Shown: piece by piece, positions 13,301 through 21,913 of the stretch
Position numbering within the stretch: the stretch's first letter is position 1
Layout of the letters: every line of letters starts with the position of its first letter
Assembly: GCF_000346755.1 (NCBI RefSeq)
Contig: NZ_ANNV01000164.1
Coordinates: forward strand, 186,001-250,000
DNA: 64,000 nucleotides
Direction: 5' to 3'
Origin: Pseudomonas sp. CBZ-4
Lineage (GTDB): Bacteria; Pseudomonadota; Gammaproteobacteria; Pseudomonadales; Pseudomonadaceae
Program-made: the position numbers and the translations under genes
The notes under the pieces: generated by a model
Databases searched by the model: none
What the model was told of the DNA's origin: nothing
The model's input: only the letters and a program-made list of their open reading frames with translations

Positions 13301-14413
13301 ATGGCGACGTTTAGGAAAAAAGGCCCCCACCAATGGCACGCCCAGATCAGACGTAAAGGGTGGCCCCAACAGACACGCACATTCAATACCCAGCTCGAAG
13401 CAAAAACTTGGGCAACCATGATTGAGCGTGAAATGGATGCTGGAGTATTCGTCAGTCGCAGCGAAGCTGAAGCGACCTCCTTTGCCAGCGCCTTGGAGTT
13501 GTACGCCAAAGAGATAACCTGCAAAAAACGCAGTAGTGCATCCGAGCTGTCACGCATCCAAGCTATGCAACGTCATCCATTGGCCCTTCGCTCCCTTGCC
13601 AGCATTCGTGGCTCCGATATGGCGAGTTACCGTGATAGTCGCCTCGAAGAGGGCCTGGCTCCAGCCACGGTGCGCCGCGAACTCGCCTTGATCTCTCACG
13701 TATTCACCATCGCCCGGAAAGAGTGGCGTATGGAGTCTCTGACCAATCCGGTCGAACTCATCCGCCAACCAAGTGTTGACGACTCACGCGAGCGACGAAT
13801 TCTCAGCGCCGATGTATGGACACAAAAAGGTGGGAAGCTGCTGTACGAACACGTGGACGAGCTCGAAATGATCTGCCGCTACTCTCGTTCGACCGAGCTA
13901 CCACAGATCATGACCTTCGCAGTGGAAACAGCAATGCGCCGCAGTGAAATTACTAGCTTGCAAAGCGCTAACGTCAATCTAGACAAGCGAGTTGCTCTGC
14001 TGCTGATAACCAAGAACGGCTCTTCCCGCGGCGTCCCCCTCTCCAGCAAGGCAGCGGGCATATTGAAAAACCTTGCTGAGCGAGACGACGGTCGCTGTTT
14101 TCGGAGTCGGCCGGACTCAATAACTAAGGCATTTGCAAACGCTATCGCCAACGCACGCCACGCCTACACGGAAGGTCTGTCCCTTCACCTCAAACACAAG
14201 AAACTATCACAGGAAAATATCGACAAGCGCATCGAGGCCGATCCGTTCCTAATGGATTTGCGCTTCCACGATTTACGCCATGAGGCAACCTCGCGTCTAG
14301 CGGAAATCTTCCCGCTGCACGAACTGACCAAGATCACGGGCCATCAAGATACGCGCATGCTCATGCGCTATTACCATCCAAAAACGGAGGACTTAGCCAA
14401 GAAGCTCACTTAA
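13301..14413 (+). CDS. Tyrosine site-specific integrase
   Basis: The 370-residue protein has an N-terminal arm-binding/AP2-like segment (MATFRKKGPHQWHAQIRRKG) and a SAM-like core-binding domain. The C-terminal catalytic domain has the first arginine in TAMRRSEITSL, HDLRHEATSRL (H-x-x-R) and TGHQDTRMLMRYYHP with the tyrosine nucleophile. ATG 13301 fits related integrases; a GTG at 13289 would add four residues. No clear Shine-Dalgarno is seen. The gene reads inward from attL and should insert and, with an excisionase, excise the element. Confidence 0.93.
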   Translation: MATFRKKGPHQWHAQIRRKGWPQQTRTFNTQLEAKTWATMIEREMDAGVFVSRSEAEATSFASALELYAKEITCKKRSSASELSRIQAMQRHPLALRSLASIRGSDMASYRDSRLEEGLAPATVRRELALISHVFTIARKEWRMESLTNPVELIRQPSVDDSRERRILSADVWTQKGGKLLYEHVDELEMICRYSRSTELPQIMTFAVETAMRRSEITSLQSANVNLDKRVALLLITKNGSSRGVPLSSKAAGILKNLAERDDGRCFRSRPDSITKAFANAIANARHAYTEGLSLHLKHKKLSQENIDKRIEADPFLMDLRFHDLRHEATSRLAEIFPLHELTKITGHQDTRMLMRYYHPKTEDLAKKLT

Positions 14414-14659
14414 TTCGACTTGCTGATTATGAGTTAACTAGAAGCGCAGAGAGCCCTGTGAAATCGCGCCTAAATTATCGTAGGTATAATGGAGTTGAAA
14501 TTAGAGTGATAGATGGGCTGAGCGCAATTTAACGCAATCAATAAAAACGGAGGACAACACCGATCGGATACTGCTTTTTGTGCTTCGGCCTAATTAGGCT
14601 TAAGCTATACCCGCGCACTACAAATTAAACCGAACCCGCTAACAATTTACTATTACTAC

Positions 14660-15814
14660 TTATAATTCGCTATACAAAGGATCAGTTTTCTGAAAGATAC
14701 CGTCCTCAGATTTTTTAGTTGCCGCCATGTACGAAAATATCTTGCAGTGACCAAAATTTTCGTCAAGCCGTTTTTTGTATCTATGAAACCTATCAGTATT
14801 AGAGATCTCCTTAAAGCTTTGCTTGCAAAGGTTGCCTAATACAAAGTCCTCACTGAGGGGTAAGCCTTTTTCATTATTAGCCCACGCACTAATTAGCAAG
14901 TCCCCCATAAAATTTATACCAAATGACTTATGCATGAGATCGCAAGGATTGCTTTTTTCCTTGTGGCTGTATAGATGCTTTAATGCGCACTGGAGGCGTA
15001 TATTGGTTTTTGTTTTATCCTCTATTCCTTTGAAGTTTTCAATGATGTCAATTGTTTCCTCCCTGGTTAATTTATGTGTACGCAGATACTCTTCGCCGCG
15101 CCCCACGGGAAATGTTCGCATTAATAATAATTCGCTAATATTAGCTTCGCAAAGATCTGAATATATTCTTTTAATTCTGTGTACCGCCATATTTCCGGCG
15201 TGCATTGGTAGCTGCGCTTTTGTACGGACACCAAGGTCTGAAAACTTTTTTGCAATTCTAAGATTTGACGAGTTATACCCTAAAGGTCTAGAACCTTGGG
15301 GGCTACCAGAAGGCTCATCATAAGTAAATTCGTACTCTCCAATGAAGCTAGCCACTTCTTGAGCACCATATTTTTTTATAAAGGCTCCAGTGGACGTTAT
15401 TGATATAGATTCTTTTCCAAATAACTTTGAAGCTGCTTTTATTAGCAAATAATTTTCATAGCATGCTAGGGGGTCACCACCCGCAAAATCGATTTTTACC
15501 TCGTAACCTTTTAGATGGTTCAGTATTTTAATTTTCTCCTCGTACGTAGGCTCTTTTCCCGAGATTTGTCTATCCAGAAGTGCAAGGTCGAACTTAGTTG
15601 GAATCACTTCTGGATATTTTTCTTTAAATAATGATTCAGTGCTTTTTTCGACAAATGTGATATTTCTTAAAGAGTGCTCCCTTACAATTATATTACTGTT
15701 TTTTGAGGCGACATGGACGGCATCGGTGCAGCAAAATTTGCAATCCCATGGACAGACTAAAGTAATATTCCATATTACATCAAGCATATGACTAGACATT
15801 GTGGTTGCTGACAT
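14660..15814 (-). CDS. Radical SAM protein with SPASM/twitch-like C-terminus
   Basis: The 384-residue protein has the radical SAM cluster motif C-x3-C-x2-C as CPWDCKFC (about residues 22-29). It also has the SAM-contacting IDFAGGDPL near 114, and further cysteines in LQC, NPCDLMHKS, GNLCKQS and GHCK resembling a SPASM/twitch auxiliary-cluster domain (GINFMGDLLISAW, then FVLGNL). The start overlaps the stop of the upstream two-TM gene by 23 bases; internal Met codons at 15799 and 15787 are possible. It is strongly A+T-rich compared with the chromosome. The substrate is unknown. It is probably part of a two-gene defence-type module; viperin-like or peptide-modifying activity would both be speculation. 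Confidence 0.85.
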   Translation of the reverse strand: MSATTMSSHMLDVIWNITLVCPWDCKFCCTDAVHVASKNSNIIVREHSLRNITFVEKSTESLFKEKYPEVIPTKFDLALLDRQISGKEPTYEEKIKILNHLKGYEVKIDFAGGDPLACYENYLLIKAASKLFGKESISITSTGAFIKKYGAQEVASFIGEYEFTYDEPSGSPQGSRPLGYNSSNLRIAKKFSDLGVRTKAQLPMHAGNMAVHRIKRIYSDLCEANISELLLMRTFPVGRGEEYLRTHKLTREETIDIIENFKGIEDKTKTNIRLQCALKHLYSHKEKSNPCDLMHKSFGINFMGDLLISAWANNEKGLPLSEDFVLGNLCKQSFKEISNTDRFHRYKKRLDENFGHCKIFSYMAATKKSEDGIFQKTDPLYSEL

Positions 15815-16661
15815 TCAAGACTAAATCGTTGTAGTTGTCTCTCAGATGATTCAGAATATCTTTGTTATTTCTTTTTGTGTTCTGGTCTTCTTCTAGCTCA
15901 TTCAATGTCTTCCAGTGATAAACTCTATCACCAACATTGAAAACATCGCCCTGCAGTCCACTACCGGTGATTTTTACATGAAAAACTTCGAAGTGATATT
16001 CCTTTACTACTTTTTGCGGAGGGTCAAATTTTTCTGATTTAAAATTGAACTCTTGCAGCAAATCGATTTTAATATTCTTTGCATCAATCCCTAGCTTATC
16101 ACCTAAAGACTTAGTGGTACCTTCTTTTTGATTGTTTGTGTACTCCGTTAGCGCTACCTGTTTAACATAGGGCAAAAAATAGCATGCCCAAGATCCTTTC
16201 TTTTCTACGAGAAGTTCAATTTTGCTATGAGCATCTCGTTTTATTATGAAAATAGACGTTCTGTCCGGCTTGTTTAGGATTGATGTATCTATCTTTCTTA
16301 AAAGGAGTTCGAGTGGATTTTCCGCCTTAGCAGATTTAAAAATTGCAAGTACTGTCCAGATGGTGAACACAATGGTCGCACACCATAGGACCGCACTCAT
16401 TCCATCGGGCATCTGAATTGGATGGTTCAGTATTGGTATAGTTACGCTTGGCTGGAAGCTGGTGGTTGTTAGCGCTATTAAAAGAGAAATTAGCACTGTT
16501 AGCGGCAAGTGCCAGGATTTCTTTGCGTCTTGAACTTCATCATATTCCTTGATGTAAAGTTTTAAGTCTGACCTGTTTATCGTTATCTTCTGACATTGTA
16601 TTGTGTTCTCGTAATCGAGACACTTGCAGATTTTATTCCTGAAATTCTGTGCTTTATTCAT
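15792..16661 (-). CDS. Two-TM membrane protein with C-terminal Nudix-like domain (unrecognised family)
   Basis: The 289-residue product (ATG at 16661) has a soluble N-terminus of about 60 residues. Two membrane helices follow, at about 47-67 (LPLTVLISLLIALTTTSF) and 86-104 (AVLWCATIVFTIWTVLAIF), then a roughly 180-residue C-terminal domain. In that domain, alternating beta-strand segments (SIFIIKRD, KIELLVEKKGSWACYFLPYV) and a SLGDKLGI helix followed by YHFEVFHVKI recall a Nudix fold, but the catalytic Nudix box is degenerate. The topology resembles two-TM effectors fused to ligand-sensing domains. It is translationally coupled to the radical SAM gene. The fold assignment is tentative. Confidence 0.6.
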   Translation of the reverse strand: MNKAQNFRNKICKCLDYENTIQCQKITINRSDLKLYIKEYDEVQDAKKSWHLPLTVLISLLIALTTTSFQPSVTIPILNHPIQMPDGMSAVLWCATIVFTIWTVLAIFKSAKAENPLELLLRKIDTSILNKPDRTSIFIIKRDAHSKIELLVEKKGSWACYFLPYVKQVALTEYTNNQKEGTTKSLGDKLGIDAKNIKIDLLQEFNFKSEKFDPPQKVVKEYHFEVFHVKITGSGLQGDVFNVGDRVYHWKTLNELEEDQNTKRNNKDILNHLRDNYNDLVLNVSNHNV

Positions 16662-17451
16662 AATGCTTTTTTCTTTGTGAAAAGTGAAGCTGGCTGTAGA
16701 TATTGTCCCCACGTCCGAATACATACGGTCCGCTCAGACTCGGCAGAGAATTATTTTGTTTTTAATGTACGCTTCGTCGAATAATTCGCTATCCAACCTC
16801 GGTCACTTGAGTAGCGCATTAGCCGAGGCTGTGCAGAACATCGAGAGTGATGACTGCCCTGACTGGTTGATGACGGACGTAGGTATGCCACGTAGGCGTC
16901 ATCGCCAGCTGGTTCTTGCAGCGGCATACCAAGCTGACTCAGCTGGTACCTGGCAGGTTCAGTCCCGCCTGTTTTGCCCCATCGGATGAGAATGGTGTCC
17001 AGGTGTTCCATCACAGTAGTGCTCTGACTGCATTAAGGGATTGGATTCTATCGGCTTGCACGATAAAGAGCTAAGCCTGGTTTTGGCTTACGGCCTTTGG
17101 AGCTAACGGAGGCTAGCGATTCGAAGCTACCCATCCCTAGACGAAAAAAGGCGTGTAACAGGCGGATATCAAGACGATGGACCCGCACGGACTCGAATCG
17201 TGGACCAAAGGATTATGAGTTGCTTGTGAACGCTGCAAGCCTAATGAAACTGGTAGTAGTATAGAGCAGGTAAAATAAGCTGTAGCTACCGTAACTACTA
17301 GGCTTGAGCGAAATTTCGTGAAATTCGCAGAAACCTGAGAGTGTACCTTTTTGCGACGAGAAACGGTAGTCAGACCGTTCCTCGCGGTTCAGCAGGCAGA
17401 GGCCTAGGGTCAGAGTAAGTTGTCTTCTCATTAGTAGGGCTCTTTAGCATA
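16662..17451. other. Non-coding stretch between the two cargo operons
   Basis: Short reading frames exist on both strands (for example 16684-16989 plus, 16751-17014 minus, 17213-17431 minus), but none has a convincing Shine-Dalgarno, family resemblance or composition. The minus-strand promoter of the two-TM/radical SAM pair should lie near 16670-16750. A tRNA 3' fragment sits at 17178-17222. The mixed GC content suggests a patchwork of older junctions. Confidence 0.5.
17178..17222 (-). pseudogene. 3' fragment of a tRNA gene with CAU anticodon (relic attachment site)
   Basis: The minus strand reads CTCATAATCC (anticodon loop with CAT and the start of the 3' stem), then TTTGGTC, then a T-arm CACGATTCGAGTCCGTG (4 of 5 stem pairs), then the acceptor 3' strand ending GGGTCCA. 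The sequence upstream of the anticodon loop does not form the D-arm or 5' acceptor, so only the 3' half is present. Such halves are left by integrases that recombine in the anticodon loop. It resembles the tRNA-Ile2/Met(CAU) class. Confidence 0.7.
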
Positions 17452-19215
17452 TCAAACTGCCGTTATCTCGACGGTATTCATGTGCATCTCTTGATGCTTA
17501 TTGAGAGGCTGAGAAAGGAAGCTACGTTCTGATTTGCCTCCTCCAATGCAAATAAGTTTCGAGTTTTCCGGGAAATAAGTATCTTTTATTGCGCTGACTT
17601 TTATTCTTTCTATGGGGTTTAAAGTCTCATCAGAACCGGCTTCGTCTTTGACGTGCTCAGATATAGAGATGAAAGCCTGGGTGTCCGAAGGTAGATTATT
17701 ACCAATGAATGACAGGATAATATTGAGGTTCGTTTCGTCAATATCCTCTTTGAGTATCGCATCTAGCAAGAATGGTAGCCTATGAGCAGATTTTGAATTT
17801 GCGATTAAAGAGTTAAGTGCAAAGTGATAAGCCATAACGGTCTTGTGAAGTTCAACCCCTTGCCTAGGGAAAGAACTGATTTTGTAAAGATCTAGATATC
17901 TACTGTCGGTCAGCGGTTTGAGTTCCAATAGCGACATGTATTTTACAAAAAGCCTTTTAAATTCAGTTTCTTTGTTGGCTCGCTTGGATAAGGTTTCCTT
18001 TTCTGTAGCCATTGAGCCAAGAGAAGTCTTTATGTTTTCTAGCTCATCGCCGAACCTCTCAATGTCGGCTTGCATTTTTCTGTATAGCACGACGTTAGCT
18101 TTGTTTGACATCCACCGATCAAAAGTAACTCCATCAATGGTGTTGTTTAGTAGTGTGCCGTAGTTGTTAAGTATTTCATTGGATATGCTCGTAATTTTCT
18201 TGCTGGACGTATGAATCTCTGATTTCTTATCTGTTAACTGCTCTGTGATGTGTGACTCAAGTTCTACGGTGTCATTGTATTTTTGATAATGGCTGTATAA
18301 GCCCTCCAGCGAGTAGGTAAGAACTTGTGTGCAGGCCGGGCAGCGATCCACATCATTATAGTTTTGTTTCTTGATGTTGCTTTTTGTTCTTTTAAGAATC
18401 TTGTGATGATTTTGCAGCAAGGAAAGCTTATTGCAAAGGTTTATGTACTTTCTTCTTTCTTCCTCCAGTGAGCTCGACATTTTTATGTAGCTATCAATGT
18501 ACTCCTCTGCCTGTGCTCCGAACTCTTCGTCGACAAGGTTTGCGAATTGGAATTCTGCTTTTTTTCCGTATCGTCTGAGATTGCTAACGTCGGATGATAA
18601 TTTATCTCTTTTTTGTGTAAGCTGCCTGTGCTCAACACGATCAAAATTATTGCTTACGCCTAGGTAGTAGTCTAGATAGTCGTCTTTGAATCCTTTGTAG
18701 TATTGAAGGTTTGAAAACGACTCTCGCAAATACACCCAGCCTACAGACTGAGAAATATAATACGGCAGGAACATGCTTTCGAGAGGGGCTGATTTTAGCT
18801 CCCCTTTCTGTTCAAGCTGCAGATTAAATCCGACCAGGCTTCGCACGTATTCCTTCAGCGCGATGTGCTCGGCACTATTGTCAGCATTGATGCCATGGAA
18901 AGGGACTACTTTTCCAGTCGGTTCTTTAACGTAAATCGAACTTTGTGTTCTTATAATTGAGTATTTGTCTTTCTGACCCTCAACTGTCTTGGAGAAGTCT
19001 ACTCTGAATGTTGGGTGACAGTTAAGGATTTCACTAAGGTTCTCTTTGAGATCATTAACGCCGAATGTGTACAGTAAGCTCTGTATGAGTGAGCTCTTTC
19101 CCGAAGTATTACGGCCGCTGATTATATTCGCACCTGGCGAAAATTCACCGTAGAAGCAGACGTCATGTGATTCGGAACTGACAAATAGCCGGTCAAACGT
19201 TAGAGTTGCACTCAT
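17452..19215 (-). CDS. Rad50/SMC-like ATPase of a two-gene defence system (LmuB-like)
   Basis: The 587-residue protein has a Walker A loop GRNTSGKSS near residues 34-42 and a Q-loop-like LPYYISQSVGW near 150. Long coiled-coil arms lead to a central CPAC zinc-hook motif near 293, with return coils and a C-terminal Walker B-like LPFLLDAILKEDID. This is the architecture of short Rad50/SMC ATPases in Lamassu and ABC-3C defence systems. ATG 19215 lies two bases after the stop of the nuclease gene, so the two are coupled. No LSGG signature is obvious. It is likely to sense foreign DNA ends and license the nuclease. Confidence 0.8.
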   Translation of the reverse strand: MSATLTFDRLFVSSESHDVCFYGEFSPGANIISGRNTSGKSSLIQSLLYTFGVNDLKENLSEILNCHPTFRVDFSKTVEGQKDKYSIIRTQSSIYVKEPTGKVVPFHGINADNSAEHIALKEYVRSLVGFNLQLEQKGELKSAPLESMFLPYYISQSVGWVYLRESFSNLQYYKGFKDDYLDYYLGVSNNFDRVEHRQLTQKRDKLSSDVSNLRRYGKKAEFQFANLVDEEFGAQAEEYIDSYIKMSSSLEEERRKYINLCNKLSLLQNHHKILKRTKSNIKKQNYNDVDRCPACTQVLTYSLEGLYSHYQKYNDTVELESHITEQLTDKKSEIHTSSKKITSISNEILNNYGTLLNNTIDGVTFDRWMSNKANVVLYRKMQADIERFGDELENIKTSLGSMATEKETLSKRANKETEFKRLFVKYMSLLELKPLTDSRYLDLYKISSFPRQGVELHKTVMAYHFALNSLIANSKSAHRLPFLLDAILKEDIDETNLNIILSFIGNNLPSDTQAFISISEHVKDEAGSDETLNPIERIKVSAIKDTYFPENSKLICIGGGKSERSFLSQPLNKHQEMHMNTVEITAV

Positions 19216-19217
19216 TT

Positions 19218-20336
19218 TTAATTCCCGCTGTAGTATTCTACAAACGCACATAGCGCAGCAAAGAAAATATCAATATCTTTTAGATTTATGTTATTAGTAT
19301 TTTTGATGCTGATTGTGTACGCGTCAAACATTTCTTCATAAGAGTAGAAATCGAGAGTGTAATCATTTTCTTTGATAAAGGTTTTTATTATTTGGTGTTC
19401 GTTGTTGCTCATATCCTTTAGGAGTTCGAAGGTGTTTCTGATGTAATTTTCGTGACTCCTTTGAACTCCTAGAGGAACGCGAAACTTCCGTGTTAGCTCT
19501 ACTGAGTTGGCGCGCCATAGTTCGAATGCTTTCTGCTCTGTCTCAATAACATTAATTGCTTTTTTTATTTCGAAGCCCTCAACCCTTTTGGTTTTGTCGA
19601 GCAGGTTGATAATTTTGCGCTGGTTGTATACGGCTTCGACATCTCTAAAGAGACTTAGAAGCAGTTCGACCGCTGCTGAATGGTCTGGAATATGAGGAAA
19701 TTCTCTATGCATCAAACCGACTAATATATCTTTTTGAGAGTTTTTGTTACGGGGAAAATCTACCCACTGGATGTGTAGATTGCTAAATTCTGCCTCGTTG
19801 AAGGTGCTTGATTCTTTGGTACAGTGTTCGCGTACCTTTTCTTTTATTTTGTTTTTTATCTCTTCAGGGATGTCATCATAACGGCTTTCGCTGTTTTGCT
19901 CGTTGAGAAGGTGGATTACGTCAGTTTTGCCTTTTTGCTTTTCTGCTTTTTTTGGTACGTAGCTTAATTTGATGTCGGTGTTTGATATGAAAGTTAAGCT
20001 ATGCGCGTAATCTTTGCACTTTGGCGATGGATCGTTTCTTAAATCATTTCCAACGTCAAGCATCTTAGCTATGATTTCGGCAAATCGCGCATCAATCGTC
20101 CACATCCCGCCTGAAAGTTTTTTTGCTTGATATGAGTCAATCGATTCTATGTTGCTGAGGCAGTCCGATCTGTAGCAAAATAAAAAGTCATCGTGATGTT
20201 CTATGCATAAGAAAAATTCTCGGCTGCTAATTTGCGCGTAGTTATTAAGCAATAAGTACAGCGCGCAATTGCGTTGAAACTCAAAACCTAGCAGGGCTTC
20301 TACACCGGAATTCGCTGCTTTATTTGTCTTGGTCAA
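19218..20336 (-). CDS. DUF4297/Cap4-type nuclease subunit (LmuA-like)
   Basis: The 372-residue product begins with GVEALLGFEFQRNCALYLLL, then FLCIEHHDDFLF and SYQAKKL. This gives the E...D...QxK arrangement of the restriction-endonuclease-like DUF4297/Cap4 nuclease domain in its first 90 residues; the remaining helical part is unassigned. A TTG start at 20336 is supported by AGGTGAG just upstream. It is the first gene of an operon with the Rad50-like ATPase, the layout of type I Lamassu. Other nuclease-plus-ATPase systems cannot be excluded. Confidence 0.75.
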   Translation of the reverse strand: MTKTNKAANSGVEALLGFEFQRNCALYLLLNNYAQISSREFFLCIEHHDDFLFCYRSDCLSNIESIDSYQAKKLSGGMWTIDARFAEIIAKMLDVGNDLRNDPSPKCKDYAHSLTFISNTDIKLSYVPKKAEKQKGKTDVIHLLNEQNSESRYDDIPEEIKNKIKEKVREHCTKESSTFNEAEFSNLHIQWVDFPRNKNSQKDILVGLMHREFPHIPDHSAAVELLLSLFRDVEAVYNQRKIINLLDKTKRVEGFEIKKAINVIETEQKAFELWRANSVELTRKFRVPLGVQRSHENYIRNTFELLKDMSNNEHQIIKTFIKENDYTLDFYSYEEMFDAYTISIKNTNNINLKDIDIFFAALCAFVEYYSGN

Positions 20337-21240
20337 GGTCTCACCTTTAAAGCCAGAAACATTTTAATTTGCTTTAGCTCTGTGCGCTGCGCAGTAAGAA
20401 GTGAACATTTGATGCGCTCATTTCTATTGTTTGCCCCTCGGACTAGGACGCTAACAGCGTGGGCGTTGTGCATTTTTGTCAAAATGGGATGCGCCTCTTT
20501 TTAAGTCCAACTTTTGTATCGCTAGCTTGCTCTGCTTCGGTGGGTAGTTGGAAAACCCCTAGCAGTCTCAAGATGGCTGAGCTGCGTTTGTATCCGATTT
20601 TATGGTGCATACGTGTGGCGCGTTTCCGCAGTTCGAGCATTGCCGCTCTGACGTCGAAAAGGTCAAAATTTTGGGTAACGTTAACGACGTTTCGGTTTTG
20701 TAAGGGCGGCCACCTGTGAGGTTGATGCTCGAGCACAGATGCTTTGGGTTGGCTCTGAGGTGGGTTTACAAGGCTACTGAGGTATTGGCACTTTTTCCGA
20801 AGCGAGTTCTGGAGCCTGTCTGTGCTCATGTAGAGCTTCCGCGTGCACTGCGCATGGGAAATAACAAGGGTGAAGTCCATTTCGCGACCTTTCGGAGAAT
20901 CCTGCATAGCCGAATAGTACCGAAATTTGGCATAGTGGCACGATAAGATTGCAGGCTTGCGCGTTAGGCCGCTTCGACCTTGTGGTCGGTGCTACGCCGC
21001 TTCCATGCAAACTGACAACGCAGACCTTCGTTCGAGGGACCGCCCGATTCCACGTGGCGGTTTAGCTACCGGGGCAGCAGCTAGGTACCGGGCTGCGCTT
21101 TTGGGGTCGTGGCTTGGTCCTGTCCGATGGTCGCAAGCTTGCCGGTGCTGCGCGCCGTCCGTCCATAGTGGACAACGCTGTCGACTTGATTGTTGATGCC
21201 CCCCTCTGAACATGACATTCACGGTGACCAGGAAAAAAAT
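20337..21240. other. Non-coding stretch upstream of the nuclease operon
   Basis: The minus-strand promoter of the nuclease/ATPase operon should lie at 20340-20460, which is A+T-rich. Beyond that the composition returns to a higher GC content. Frames such as 20479-20907 (minus, 142 codons) and 20716-20946 (plus) overlap each other and resemble no family. A small hairpin GACCTTGTGGTC lies near 20976. It is probably remnant DNA from earlier rearrangements. Confidence 0.45.
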
Positions 21241-21684
21241 GTGTCGATGATTGAGACATTGCTAACATCCGCAGTAGTGGCCGCTCTAGTCGGAGGCTAT
21301 GTCAGTCTCGTGAACTCAGAGCGGAAGATTCAAATCGAGAATGTCACTCAAGAGCGCGCTAAATGGCGAGAGCAGATTAGGGTCAATGCGATCAAGGTGC
21401 ACCGGGTGGCGAGTAAGATACCCCTCGAGGGTGAAAACCCATCGCTAGTCGAGTTGCGGATGGTATTTGAGTTGTTGCTGAATCCGCACGATCCTGAGGA
21501 TGTCGCCATACTCAAGTGCATAGAGAAGCTTGATGACAGCAAAGAACCGGCGAAGCGACTCCCTGAGTTTTCCAAGCGACTGGCATTCTTACTCAAGCAC
21601 GACTGGGAGCGAGCCAAACGAGAGGCGAAGCCTTGGTGGGGTCGCCACCCCTTCAAAAAGCCGCTTCGGGAAAGCCTGGGATAA
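21241..21684 (+). CDS. Small membrane-anchored protein of unknown function
   Basis: The 147-residue product starts at GTG 21241, with AGGA seven bases upstream; an ATG two codons later is the alternative. One N-terminal membrane helix (residues about 3-20, IETLLTSAVVAALVGGYVSL) is followed by a charged helical region with RAKWREQIRVNAIKVH and a basic C-terminus (HPFKKPLRESL). No family was recognised with certainty. It lies in the position where the relaxase gene traI would follow traJ in IncP-type elements, but on the opposite strand. Confidence 0.6.
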   Translation: MSMIETLLTSAVVAALVGGYVSLVNSERKIQIENVTQERAKWREQIRVNAIKVHRVASKIPLEGENPSLVELRMVFELLLNPHDPEDVAILKCIEKLDDSKEPAKRLPEFSKRLAFLLKHDWERAKREAKPWWGRHPFKKPLRESLG

Positions 21685-21913
21685 TCGCCATGAGTCAACC
21701 ATCGAAACACAGTGGAAAGTCCCTAGCATAACCAGACTTGCCAGCAAGCAGCATCACGACCGAATCACCGGGTCTGTAGCTATGGTCTGCTTTGGCGCCG
21801 ACCTGGGTGGCCAGCCCTTAATGTGTATTTCGTCGCCTGCGTGCCGATTGTCCTTCCTGGCTGCGCCAACATCCAAAGGGAAGCACGTTTCTGAAAGATT
21901 GGTTTTTTAGCGG

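Noticed and set aside
14660-15814. Prokaryotic viperin
   Set aside because: The cluster motif context and C-terminal cysteines look SPASM-like, and the viperin-type motifs are not seen; no nucleotide kinase neighbour is present.
16684-17014. Opposed small frames (16684-16989 plus and 16751-17014 minus)
   Set aside because: They overlap almost completely, with no start signals or homology; treated as non-coding.
17452-20336. Gabija or Septu system
   Set aside because: No TOPRIM/OLD nuclease fusion, UvrD-like helicase or HNH partner is present; the nuclease is DUF4297-like and the ATPase has a zinc hook.
20479-20907. A 142-codon minus-strand frame upstream of the nuclease gene
   Set aside because: It overlaps other frames, has no ribosome binding site or recognised motif and an atypical amino-acid mix; it could be a remnant but cannot be supported.
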